A stretch of 14,707 bases of DNA, taken from positions 1-14,707 of the forward strand of contig JBGSUL010000088.1 of the NCBI GenBank assembly GCA_041736155.1, read 5' to 3'. The notes under the pieces are model-generated. The model ran no database searches, was not told the DNA's origin, and saw only the letters and a program-made list of their open reading frames with translations. The position numbers and the translations under genes are program-made. Positions 8,461 through 14,707 of the stretch are shown one piece after another; position 1 is the stretch's first letter; each line of letters begins with the position of its first letter. The stretch is from JANPLN01 sp041736155 (GTDB taxonomy: Bacteria > Bdellovibrionota > Bdellovibrionia > Bdellovibrionales > JAGQZY01).

Positions 8461-8495
8461 ATAAAAATCCCTACGTTCGTCGTGCTCAGTAGGGA
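8461..8495 (-). terminator. Rho-independent terminator of efp
   Basis: Read leftward just after the efp stop, TCCCTAC (8495-8489) pairs with GTAGGGA (8474-8468) across a 14-base loop and is followed by TTTTTAT. This separates efp from the TPR-tamB-tamA operon. The loop resembles the opening core of the 145-bp repeat at the left end of the window. Confidence 0.75.
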
Positions 8496-8502
8496 CCAAA
8501 GT

Positions 8503-9069
8503 CTATTGTTTATTGTAGCGTTCGATGTATTCGCCTGTGCGGGAATCAATCTTTAGCGTATCACCTTCGGTGATATGCAATGGCACGTTCACAGTATGGC
8601 CGGTCTCGAGTGTGGCGGGTTTTGTAGCGCCTGTCACACGATCGCCTTTAACGCCAGGATCCGTTTGTGTCACTTTTAAGTACACAGAATTAGGAACATC
8701 CACGCCGATCACGCGCGAGTTGAAAAACAACACAGTCACTTCCAAATTTTCTGTAAGGTAGTTGCTTGAATCACCGACGCCATCTTGGGATACAATGTGC
8801 TGTTCGTAATTTTCTTTATCCATAAAAACATAACCGCTGTCTTCTTTGTAAAGAAATGTGCAATCACGAGTCATCATGTCCGGAACTTCAAATTTTTCAC
8901 CAGACTTAAATGTTTTTTCGAGGTTCGTTCCGGTCAACATGTTTTTGAGTTTAGTACGGGTAAACTGGTTCCCTTTGCCGGGTTTTACGTGTTGAAAATC
9001 GACGATGCTGAAGGGAACACCTTCCAACATTACTTTTAAGCCTTTTTTAAAATCCGACGTGCTGTACAT
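8503..9069 (-). CDS. efp: Translation elongation factor P
   Basis: EF-P binds ribosomes stalled on consecutive prolines and stimulates peptide-bond formation. The 188 residues match the usual length. The three-domain layout is visible: an N-terminal KOW-like barrel (about 1-65) and two OB-type domains (about 66-128 and 129-188), ending in the conserved GDTLKIDSRTGEYIERY. The tip of domain I reads KPGKGNQF, placing the modifiable lysine at Lys32, equivalent to Lys34 of E. coli, which is beta-lysylated. No modification enzyme (EpmA/EpmB or EarP type) is in the window, and the lysine rules out the arginine-rhamnosylated subtype. GAGG lies five bases before the ATG. The gene follows a TPR gene with a 51-base gap, probably as one operon, and ends at a terminator. 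Confidence 0.96.
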   Translation of the reverse strand: MYSTSDFKKGLKVMLEGVPFSIVDFQHVKPGKGNQFTRTKLKNMLTGTNLEKTFKSGEKFEVPDMMTRDCTFLYKEDSGYVFMDKENYEQHIVSQDGVGDSSNYLTENLEVTVLFFNSRVIGVDVPNSVYLKVTQTDPGVKGDRVTGATKPATLETGHTVNVPLHITEGDTLKIDSRTGEYIERYNKQ

Positions 9070-9120
9070 ATGAACCTCATTTTTATGAAGAGCACATTAA
9101 AGATATTTAGGGGGGATTGG

Positions 9121-9852
9121 TCAACCTTCTTGCTTGGCCAATTCAACGCGTCGTAGGAGGCGGAGTAAGTATTGCTTTTTAATCGAGATTTTAATGGAAC
9201 TGGTTTTTTGCTGGAGCTCTTTTTCTTCATTGGCAGATTCATCTAAAAGTGCCAATTGTTTTTTTAAAATCTTATCATTCGGCCAAATTTCCAAACTGGT
9301 GAGAATGATTTGCCGTGCCCGATCCACTTCGTTGCGCGCCATAAGGGCTTCAATAAAATGCGCCACATGAGTGGGGTTGGATTCCGCAAGTAACTCGCTA
9401 TCCTCTTCGGGGGGAGTGGTAAAGGTGGCGGATGAGTACTGAGAAGCCTCGAGGTATTCCCAGTTGTTGATAAATTTTTGTGCTTGTTCATCAATGGGAT
9501 TTAAAAACAGCACATATTTATAAGCGGCCAGGGCCTCATGGTACTTATTGATTTTTACCAGGCTCAACGCCCGTAATTTATGGGCGAGAATATTATCCTT
9601 TTTGAGGTGAGTTGCCTTGGCAAAAACCAGCGCGGCTTCTTCGTATTTTTTCAGCTCAAAGAGGATTTTGCCATAAGCGACCAGGCCAGACGGGTACTCT
9701 GGATGGAATTTGACACCACGCTCGCTGATTTCGAGAGCTTGTTGGAGAAGTCCCATTTTGCGGTAGGCCTCGGCGAGAGGAGCGAAGACCTTTGCGCTGG
9801 GATTGCGCAGAAGTATAAGTTGATACTCTTCGATGGTTTTATCAGAAAACAT
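9121..9852 (-). CDS. TPR-repeat protein upstream of efp
   Basis: This 243-residue protein has no signal peptide. Three canonical TPRs run back to back at about 20-53, 54-87 and 88-121, with the usual pattern of Ala/Gly/Tyr at helix contacts and a closing Pro. After an acidic Ser/Thr/Pro linker (about 138-160) comes a fourth helical pair (about 161-195), then a charged helix and a basic tail rich in Lys and Arg (about 220-241). It is probably a cytoplasmic protein-binding scaffold; the partner is unknown. AAGAGG lies four bases ahead of the ATG at 9852. It is transcribed with efp and diverges from ruvC across 122 bases. No catalytic motif is seen. Confidence 0.75.
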   Translation of the reverse strand: MFSDKTIEEYQLILLRNPSAKVFAPLAEAYRKMGLLQQALEISERGVKFHPEYPSGLVAYGKILFELKKYEEAALVFAKATHLKKDNILAHKLRALSLVKINKYHEALAAYKYVLFLNPIDEQAQKFINNWEYLEASQYSSATFTTPPEEDSELLAESNPTHVAHFIEALMARNEVDRARQIILTSLEIWPNDKILKKQLALLDESANEEKELQQKTSSIKISIKKQYLLRLLRRVELAKQEG

Positions 9853-9962
9853 AATACCTCTTAAGCGGGTCTCAATTTCATGATGACATCAGACTCGGAG
9901 CGTAGCAAGTTGAATAGGAGCCTATCTTGGTACCTCTAAGAATTCCAAGTGAGACGGCTCAT

Positions 9963-9968
9963 GGGAGG
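9963..9968 (+). promoter_or_regulatory. Ribosome binding site fixing the ruvC start
   Basis: GGGAGG sits six bases before ATG 9975. This start gives MLILGIDPGS, the normal beginning of RuvC. An upstream in-frame start at 9927 would add 16 residues unlike the family. Confidence 0.75.
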
Positions 9969-9974
9969 CCATGG

Positions 9975-10481
9975 ATGCTGATTTTGGGGATAGATCCTGG
10001 GAGCCAAGTCCTCGGGTACGGGTTGATTCGCAAAGAGGGAAACCGCCCGCACTATGTAGAACATGGTCATCTTAAAATCACCGAACGCATCGATTTTGTT
10101 CCTCGCCTCGGGATTATGTCGCAGAGGGTTGAGCAGCTGATCCAAAAGTGGCGCCCGCAGGTTTGTGTGATTGAAAAAATCTTTCTCGGACGCAACGTGG
10201 ATAGTGCCTTTAAATTGGGCCATATTCGCGGTGTTTGTATGCATGAAGCCACGAAAGTGGGAGCGGAGATAGTGGAATACACACCGCGTGTGGTTAAGCA
10301 GGGCATTACTGGATCGGGAAGCGCCAGCAAAGAGCAGGTGCAAATGCTGCTCCACGCGCAGTTGAATATTCGCGACAAAACGAATAGTTTTGATGCCTCA
10401 GATGCATTGGCATTGGCTTTTTACCACGCGGTCCAAATGGACGTGCTCAAGCGCTTTAAGGGAACGGGAATTGAACTATGA
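9975..10481 (+). CDS. ruvC: Crossover junction endodeoxyribonuclease RuvC
   Basis: RuvC resolves Holliday junctions by paired nicks, working with the RuvAB branch-migration motor. At 168 residues it is close to the 173 of E. coli. The acidic active site is intact: Asp7 in GIDPGS, Glu67 in VIEKIF, and Asp140 and Asp143 in SFDASDALA. The basic residues Lys108 and Lys119, around the conserved ITGSGSASK segment, are also present. The GIDPGS beginning and the GGGAGG site at 9963 fix the start. It leads a tight operon and overlaps ruvA by 4 bases. The 122-base gap to the divergent TPR gene must hold the promoter, but I see no clear -35/-10 pair and no recognisable LexA box, so SOS control cannot be claimed. 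Confidence 0.96.
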   Translation: MLILGIDPGSQVLGYGLIRKEGNRPHYVEHGHLKITERIDFVPRLGIMSQRVEQLIQKWRPQVCVIEKIFLGRNVDSAFKLGHIRGVCMHEATKVGAEIVEYTPRVVKQGITGSGSASKEQVQMLLHAQLNIRDKTNSFDASDALALAFYHAVQMDVLKRFKGTGIEL

Positions 10482-11041
10482 TTGGATATCTACAAGGTGT
10501 CGTAAAATGGGTCGAACCACCAGCCATTGTTTTGTTGGCCCACGATGTGGGGTACGAGGTGATTTGTTCGGCGACCACACTCAGTGAGTTGCCCGAGGGC
10601 ACAAAAACCGCGCTGTGGATTTACACACAAGTGCGCGAAGATGGCATTCAGCTGTTTGGTTTTACTTCGCAAGTGGAGAAAAAACTTTTCGAAAGTTTAA
10701 TCAAGGTGAATGGGATTGGCCCTAAGATGGCCATTCAAATTCTTTCGGGAGCCTCGCTTGAGCAACTTATCGATGCCATCGAACAGCAAGATGTCAAAGC
10801 TCTCACCCAGCTGCCAAAAGTGGGTAAAAAAATTGCCGAACAAATGATATTAACACTCAAGGGGAAATTGGTGATGTCGTCACCATCTGCGCCTTCGGTG
10901 AGCGACGATTTAACCTCGGCGCTTTCGCACTTAGGATTTAAAACGCTCGACATTCAAGAAGTGGTCAAAAAGATTGATAAGAAAAAACCTTTTGAAGAAC
11001 AACTGCGCAGCGCCCTCTCCACTTTAGGAGGCGCGCGATGA
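10478..11041 (+). CDS. ruvA: Holliday junction branch migration protein RuvA
   Basis: RuvA binds the four-way junction as a tetramer and loads RuvB. The protein has 187 residues against about 203 in E. coli. Domain I is an OB fold (about 1-63) containing the acidic pin residues Glu54 and Asp55 in VREDGIQLFGF, which separate the strands. Domain II has two helix-hairpin-helix motifs, VNGIGPK (78-84) and LPKVGKK (112-118). A Ser/Pro linker (about 133-143) leads to the small domain III (about 144-187) that contacts RuvB. Both ends overlap their neighbours by 4 bases (ATGA), so ruvC, ruvA and ruvB are translationally coupled. Confidence 0.96.
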   Translation: MIGYLQGVVKWVEPPAIVLLAHDVGYEVICSATTLSELPEGTKTALWIYTQVREDGIQLFGFTSQVEKKLFESLIKVNGIGPKMAIQILSGASLEQLIDAIEQQDVKALTQLPKVGKKIAEQMILTLKGKLVMSSPSAPSVSDDLTSALSHLGFKTLDIQEVVKKIDKKKPFEEQLRSALSTLGGAR

Positions 11042-12078
11042 TCGACAACGAGCTGGATAAGCATCTCGATGGAGATGCCATTCAACGAAGTGATGTGCTC
11101 CAGCCCGAACAAGAAACGGGTGAAAGCAAGTGGGAGAACACCCTTCGTCCCAGTCGTTTTGATGAGTTCCCGGGGCAAAAAAGCATTGTTGAAAAGTTAC
11201 AAATTTATATTACGGCCGCTCGTCGTCGCCAAGAACCCATGGATCATGTTTTGTTCAGTGGCCCGCCGGGATTAGGAAAAACCACTCTGGCGCATTTGAT
11301 CGCCAACGAGATGGGTGCGGAGCTCAAAACCACAAGCGGTCCGGCGCTGGATAAAAAAGGCGATTTGGCCGCAATTCTCACCAGCCTCACGCCGAACTCG
11401 GTTTTGTTTATCGATGAGATTCATCGCCTGCAACGAGTGGTGGAAGAGTATTTGTACAGTGCCATGGAAGATTACTACGTCGATATCATTACCGGCGATG
11501 GCCTGGGCGCACGCACGATGAAATTTAAATTGGCGCCCTTCACACTCATCGGTGCCACCACACGAGCGGGATTATTAAATGCACCGTTTCGCGATCGTTT
11601 TGGCATTGTGGAGCGTTTAAGTTTTTATGACAAAACTCAACTGATACAAATCCTGCAGCGTTCGGCCGCTTTAGTTAAAGTGGAGTTGCATGCCGACGGC
11701 GCCATGGAGATTGCTCGTCGCAGTCGCGGAACTCCACGCATTGCCAACCGCCTTCTCCGCCGAGTTCGCGATTTTGCCGAGATTCAAAATCACGGAGTCA
11801 TCGACGCCACCCTCGCCATGACCGCTCTCAATAAGATGGAAGTGGACAATCTTGGCTTGGACGAGATGGATCGAAAAATTTTAGCAGTGATCATTGAGAA
11901 ATTTTCCTGTGGCCCCGTGGGGATCGAAACTCTCTCTGCGGCGCTCTCAGAAGATAAAGGAACACTGGAAGAGGTCTATGAACCTTTTTTAATCCAAGAA
12001 GGATTGTTGCAAAAAACGCCGCGCGGTCGCGTGGCCACGGATTTTGCGAAAAAGCATTTTGAAAACTTGGAGATGTAG
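11038..12078 (+). CDS. ruvB: Holliday junction branch migration ATPase RuvB
   Basis: RuvB is the AAA+ hexameric motor that pumps DNA through the RuvA-bound junction. The 346 residues include a somewhat longer acidic N-terminus (1-30) than usual. Visible motifs are Walker A GPPGLGKT (75-82), Walker B LFIDE (123-127), sensor 1 GATTRAG (172-178), the arginine-finger box RDRFG (185-189) and sensor 2 GTPRIANRLLRR (231-242). A C-terminal winged-helix domain (about 275-346) completes the protein. AGGAGG (11026-11031) is six bases before the ATG. The stop shares one base with the lpxC start codon (TAGTG). Confidence 0.97.
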   Translation: MIDNELDKHLDGDAIQRSDVLQPEQETGESKWENTLRPSRFDEFPGQKSIVEKLQIYITAARRRQEPMDHVLFSGPPGLGKTTLAHLIANEMGAELKTTSGPALDKKGDLAAILTSLTPNSVLFIDEIHRLQRVVEEYLYSAMEDYYVDIITGDGLGARTMKFKLAPFTLIGATTRAGLLNAPFRDRFGIVERLSFYDKTQLIQILQRSAALVKVELHADGAMEIARRSRGTPRIANRLLRRVRDFAEIQNHGVIDATLAMTALNKMEVDNLGLDEMDRKILAVIIEKFSCGPVGIETLSAALSEDKGTLEEVYEPFLIQEGLLQKTPRGRVATDFAKKHFENLEM

Positions 12079-12986
12079 TGTTTTTGCAAAGAACTTTAAA
12101 AAAACGTGTGACGATTGAAGGTGTAGGTTTGCATACCGGTGCTCCGGCATCGATTTCTTTTGGTCCTGCTCCGGTAGACACCGGGGTGTATTTTGTTCGT
12201 ACCGATTTAGAGGGACGCCCGGCGGTGCCAGTATTAGCCAAGTATGTGCAAGCGACGGCCTATGCAACAACGTTGGGAAATGAGTTTTTTTCGATTTCCA
12301 CAGTGGAGCACTGTTTGTCGTCACTCACAGCCTTACAAATTGACAACGCCATCATTGAACTCAGCGGCCCAGAAATTCCTATTTGCGATGGCAGCGCCAT
12401 CGTCTTTTATGACGAATTAAAAAAAGTGGGCACGGTGGAGCAAGAGGCGCCTCGTCGGTATCTTTTTATTCACAAGCCCGTCTATGTGGGTAATCAGGAA
12501 AAACACGCGTATGTGATCCCTTACAACGGGTTGCGCATCACCTGCACGGTGGACTTTCCACATCCTTCTATTGGTGTGCAGCAAATGGATATCGATGTAA
12601 ATCCATCGACTTTTGAGAATGAAATCGCACGGGCACGCACCTTTGGATTTTTAAAAGATGTGGAGGCCTTACGGGCGCGGGGATTGGCGCGTGGAGGCAG
12701 CTTGGCAAACGCCATTGTTCTCGACGACAAATCTATTCTCAACCCGGAGGGGTTGCGTTTTGCCAATGAATTTGTACGCCATAAAATTTTAGATGCCATA
12801 GGAGATTTAATGACTCTGGGGCGTCCATTGATGGGCCACTTGGTGCTTTATAAAGCAGGTCACGATCTGATGAATCAGCTCACGCTGCAGATCCTCCAGT
12901 CCGATGGCTTTAAACTGGTGGAGTTAGGTGGGGAGATGCCGAGTTTTTCCTCATTTCAAATTCCTTTTGAAACCGACACTTTTTAG
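12078..12986 (+). CDS. lpxC: UDP-3-O-acyl-N-acetylglucosamine deacetylase LpxC
   Basis: LpxC removes the N-acetyl group from UDP-3-O-acyl-GlcNAc, the committed step of lipid A synthesis, in the cytoplasm. The 302 residues match the family. The zinc ligands are His78 (in STVEH), His235 and Asp239 (in RHKILDAIGD). The general base Glu77 and the catalytic His262 (in YKAGH) are present, as are the signatures QRTLKK near the start, GVGLHTG (16-21), TFGFLKDVE and RGGSLANAIV. The start is GTG 12078, which overlaps the ruvB stop by one base and gives the family-like beginning MFLQRTL; GGAG lies five bases before it. Its link to ruvCAB is unusual, since lpxC often sits next to ftsZ or in lipid A clusters. 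Confidence 0.96.
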   Translation: MFLQRTLKKRVTIEGVGLHTGAPASISFGPAPVDTGVYFVRTDLEGRPAVPVLAKYVQATAYATTLGNEFFSISTVEHCLSSLTALQIDNAIIELSGPEIPICDGSAIVFYDELKKVGTVEQEAPRRYLFIHKPVYVGNQEKHAYVIPYNGLRITCTVDFPHPSIGVQQMDIDVNPSTFENEIARARTFGFLKDVEALRARGLARGGSLANAIVLDDKSILNPEGLRFANEFVRHKILDAIGDLMTLGRPLMGHLVLYKAGHDLMNQLTLQILQSDGFKLVELGGEMPSFSSFQIPFETDTF

Positions 12987-12997
12987 CGCCGTTCACG

Positions 12998-13023
12998 GGG
13001 CATTCCCTCTCTCGGGAAAGCCC
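12998..13023 (+). terminator. Strong hairpin after lpxC, without T run
   Basis: GGGC (12998-13001) pairs with GCCC (13020-13023) and TTCCC (13003-13007) pairs with GGGAA (13014-13018), with one A-A mismatch between the two parts and a TCTCTC loop. It lies 12 bases after the lpxC stop and before the candidate ald promoter. It may end or stabilise the ruv-lpxC transcript. The lack of a T run makes intrinsic termination uncertain. Confidence 0.4.
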
Positions 13024-13035
13024 ACTCTACCCCTG

Positions 13036-13064
13036 TTGACTTCCTCGTAAAGAGTGCATAAAAC
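13036..13064 (+). promoter_or_regulatory. Candidate sigma-70 promoter of ald
   Basis: TTGACT (13036-13041) matches a -35 box. TAAAAC (13059-13064), 17 bases on, is a weak -10 box; CATAAA (13057-13062) with a 15-base spacer is an alternative. Transcription would start about 30 bases before the ald ribosome binding site AGGGGAG (13091-13097). Confidence 0.45.
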
Positions 13065-13100
13065 CACAGCGAAGCAGACAGTCTTATCCAAGGGGAGCAT

Positions 13101-14207
13101 ATGATCATTGGAGTACCTAAAGAAATCAAAATCAGTGAAAATCGTGTTGGTTTAACCGAAGCCAACGTTAAACAATTGGTTGCCGAAGGCCACCAAGTTT
13201 TCGTTCAGAAGGATGCGGGCTTAGGCTCGATGATTCGCAACGAAGATTATGTCAACGCTGGCGCGCAAATTTTAGCCACTGCCGAAGAGATTTACCAAAA
13301 AGCCGAGATGATCGTTAAGGTCAAAGAACCCCTTCCTCCTGAATATAATCTCATGAAAGAAAATCAAATTCTTTACACCTATCTTCATTTGGCAGCCGAG
13401 CCAGAACTGACAAAAGTTTTGTGTGAACGCAAAGTCAAAGCCGTCGCTTACGAAACGATTCAAGACGACAATGGACAACTTCCTCTTTTGACACCGATGA
13501 GTGAAGTCGCGGGTCGCATGGCCACACAAGTGGGCGCGCACTATCTGCAAAAAGACAAAGGTGGCAAAGGCATTCTCCTCGGTGGCGTCACGGGCGTAAA
13601 ACGCGGTCGCGTGACCATTCTCGGTGGTGGTGTGGTAGGTATCAACGCTGCCAAAATGGCGGTGGGGCTTGGCGCCGAAGTTTTTATTATGGATGTGAAT
13701 CATTCACGTTTGGAATATCTCGATGATATTTTCCAAGGCCGTGTCACAACCATGTATTCCAATATGCAAAATATCGAAGAGTGTGTCATCACGTCGGATC
13801 TCGTGGTCGGCGCGGTTCTGATCGCGGGTCGCAAAGCACCGATGCTCGTCACTCGCAAAATGGTTTCTAAGATGACTCCGGGAAGCGTGATCGTGGACGT
13901 GGCAGTTGATCAAGGTGGTTGTATCGAAACATGCAAGCCAACCAGTCACGTTAATCCCACATTCGAAGTGGACGGCGTGATTCACTACTGCGTACCGAAT
14001 ATGCCGGGCGTTGTGGCGAGAACGTCAACCTATGCTCTCAACAATGCAACCTTTAAGTACGCGTCGATGTTGGCACAAATGGGCCTCGAAGATGCTGTGT
14101 TAAAGAGTCCGCAATTAGCTAAGGGTGTGAACGTGTACAACGGATCTGTCGTTTACGAACCCGTAGCTAAAGATCTGGGTCTGCCGTACAAGCCCCTCGC
14201 TTTCTAA
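13101..14207 (+). CDS. ald: Alanine dehydrogenase
   Basis: Ald (EC 1.4.1.1) interconverts L-alanine and pyruvate plus ammonia with NAD(H), allowing alanine use as carbon and nitrogen source or regeneration of NAD. At 368 residues it has normal length. The beginning MIIGVPKEIKISENRVGLT is typical. Substrate and catalytic residues known from the Mycobacterium enzyme are present: Arg15, Lys75 (in KVKEP), His96 and Asp270 (in VAVDQGG). The Rossmann NAD-binding loop is GGGVVG (175-180), with an acidic residue at Asp198 ending the second strand, which favours NAD over NADP. It has its own candidate promoter 114 bases after lpxC and converges on the ComEC-like gene. The related transhydrogenase alpha subunit is excluded by length and by the C-terminal region. 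Confidence 0.96.
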   Translation: MIIGVPKEIKISENRVGLTEANVKQLVAEGHQVFVQKDAGLGSMIRNEDYVNAGAQILATAEEIYQKAEMIVKVKEPLPPEYNLMKENQILYTYLHLAAEPELTKVLCERKVKAVAYETIQDDNGQLPLLTPMSEVAGRMATQVGAHYLQKDKGGKGILLGGVTGVKRGRVTILGGGVVGINAAKMAVGLGAEVFIMDVNHSRLEYLDDIFQGRVTTMYSNMQNIEECVITSDLVVGAVLIAGRKAPMLVTRKMVSKMTPGSVIVDVAVDQGGCIETCKPTSHVNPTFEVDGVIHYCVPNMPGVVARTSTYALNNATFKYASMLAQMGLEDAVLKSPQLAKGVNVYNGSVVYEPVAKDLGLPYKPLAF

Positions 14208-14230
14208 CAATACAGGTTATCAAGGACCCG

Positions 14231-14282
14231 GAATACCCGACATCAGGGTATCCGGTATTTCTACCGGATACCAAGTATGCGT
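14231..14282. repeat. 52-bp tandem repeat, copy 1
   Basis: Copy 1 contains a perfect 11-bp hairpin: GGTATCCGGTA (14247-14257), loop TTTC, TACCGGATACC (14262-14272). The left arm can instead pair with the preceding CCGGAATACCC (14228-14238) with one bulge, so two folds compete. The stretch 14252-14280 matches copy 2 at 28 of 29 positions. Confidence 0.8.
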
Positions 14283-14334
14283 GGATACCCGATGCCGTGA
14301 TGGCCGGTATTTCTACCGGATACCGAGTATGCCG
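14283..14334. repeat. 52-bp tandem repeat, copy 2
   Basis: Exactly 52 bases after copy 1. The core CCGGTA-TTTC-TACCGG (14304-14319) keeps a 6-bp stem, while the outer stem pairs of copy 1 are lost. The stop codon of the leftward ComEC-like gene (14315-14313) lies inside this copy. Confidence 0.8.
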
Positions 14335-14707
14335 GGATTCCTGATGTCTTGATAACCGGTATTTTTAGGCAACTCTATCGCGATACTCCCAAAATCCTCA
14401 GTCGTAATAACCGGTATGCGTCTTTTCTTTAAACTTTCCAGCACTTCTTTGTGCGGGTGTCCGTATTTTTTCTTGAGGGCGCTCACAAAAGTCATTTGCA
14501 AATGGGGGAGATGCTGGAGGAGTTGTTCCGATGTGCTGGTGCGACTTCCATGATGTCCTAAGAGCAAAAAACCCGAATCTGAATTTAGCCCTGCGTAAAA
14601 AAATATTTTCACACATTTTACGAAATTAATTGTTCCCACGGTCACCGGCGGTGACTGGGAGGCACAGCTACGCCCAAAATCTGGTGTTTCACCTCGCGGA
14701 GGAGTGG
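14313..14707 (-). CDS. ComEC/Rec2-like metallo-beta-lactamase-fold C-terminus (runs off right edge)
   Basis: The leftward frame is open from the window edge to TAG 14315-14313, about 131 codons. The motif LLLGHHGSRTSTS, then VSALKKKYGHPH and TTEDFGSIAIEL, matches the end of the metallo-beta-lactamase-fold domain of ComEC/Rec2, the inner-membrane DNA-uptake channel. In ComEC this domain is periplasmic and may degrade the non-imported strand. The membrane part is outside the window, so a stand-alone MBL-fold protein cannot be excluded. GTG 14645 is an internal codon, not evidence of a start. The last 16 residues (from NTGYQDIR) are encoded by the 52-bp repeat and are probably not part of the fold. 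The segment before LNSDSGFLLL does not show the expected Gly-Asp motif in frame. Confidence 0.65.
   Translation of the reverse strand, partial: TPPRGETPDFGRSCASQSPPVTVGTINFVKCVKIFFYAGLNSDSGFLLLGHHGSRTSTSEQLLQHLPHLQMTFVSALKKKYGHPHKEVLESLKKRRIPVITTEDFGSIAIELPKNTGYQDIRNPGILGIR
14335..14364. repeat. 52-bp repeat, partial third copy inside a gene end
   Basis: GGATTCCTGATG...ACCGGTATTT aligns with the first 30 bases of the unit at the same 52-base spacing, then similarity stops. It is read as the last codons of the leftward ComEC-like gene. Confidence 0.65.

Larger units (their letters stand above)
14211..14362. repeat. Structured intergenic element with inverted ends
   Basis: TACAGGTTATCAAG (14211-14224) is the reverse complement of 14349-14362 at 13 of 14 bases. 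Between these arms lie the 52-bp tandem repeats. The whole block is therefore an imperfect large palindrome placed between two converging genes. It may serve as a two-way terminator or be a REP/MITE-like repeat; no encoded protein belongs to it. Confidence 0.6.

Noticed and set aside
9881..9891. TGATGACATCA palindrome between the divergent TPR gene and ruvC as an operator
   Set aside because: A 5+1+5 palindrome is expected by chance at this length, and it matches no regulator I can name here.
9927..9974. Longer RuvC start adding 16 residues
   Set aside because: The added residues do not resemble RuvC, which begins at the GIDPGS strand; GGGAGG is well placed for ATG 9975.
9853..9974. SOS (LexA) box ahead of ruvC
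   Set aside because: No sequence matching a known LexA consensus was found by eye; the promoter itself is unresolved.
14231..14364. CRISPR-like array
   Set aside because: Adjacent units carry no unique spacers of constant length between invariant repeats, and no cas gene is nearby.

Overview
The window is chromosomal DNA of a diderm, LPS-making bacterium. It carries the lipid A enzyme LpxC, an Omp85 outer-membrane barrel protein paired with TamB, and EF-P. Long POTRA arrays, many TPR proteins and the mix of neighbours fit a Bdellovibrionota or other former deltaproteobacterial lineage, but that is inference; nothing here fixes the taxon. Base composition is moderate and looks even across the genes, so I see no clear imported island.

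Left edge (1-584): the first codons of a leftward gene that runs off the window, then about 520 bases without a gene. This stretch holds a 145-bp unit repeated in tandem (two full copies and the start of a third). Each copy has a GC-rich hairpin and a terminator-like hairpin with a T run. A short inverted copy of the unit's first bases lies just downstream of tamA.

Leftward block 1 (585-8340): a TPR protein, tamB and tamA, transcribed in that order and joined by two 4-base ATGA stop/start overlaps. This is an outer-membrane protein/lipid transport operon. TamA has about six POTRA domains, twice the number in E. coli TamA. Leftward block 2 (8464-9852): a second TPR protein followed by efp, closed by a good Rho-independent terminator at 8461-8495.

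Rightward block (9975-12986): ruvC, ruvA, ruvB and lpxC, with overlaps of 4, 4 and 1 bases. Holliday-junction processing genes are thus translationally linked to the committed step of lipid A synthesis. Next, behind its own candidate promoter, comes ald (alanine dehydrogenase, 13101-14207).

Right edge (14211-14707): ald converges on the 3' end of a leftward ComEC-like metallo-beta-lactamase-fold gene that is cut by the window. The junction is filled by a 52-bp tandem repeat with strong hairpins and inverted ends, and this repeat supplies the last codons and stop of the ComEC-like gene.

No tRNA, rRNA, CRISPR array, complete insertion sequence or recognisable defence system was found. The two structured repeat regions are the least explained parts.
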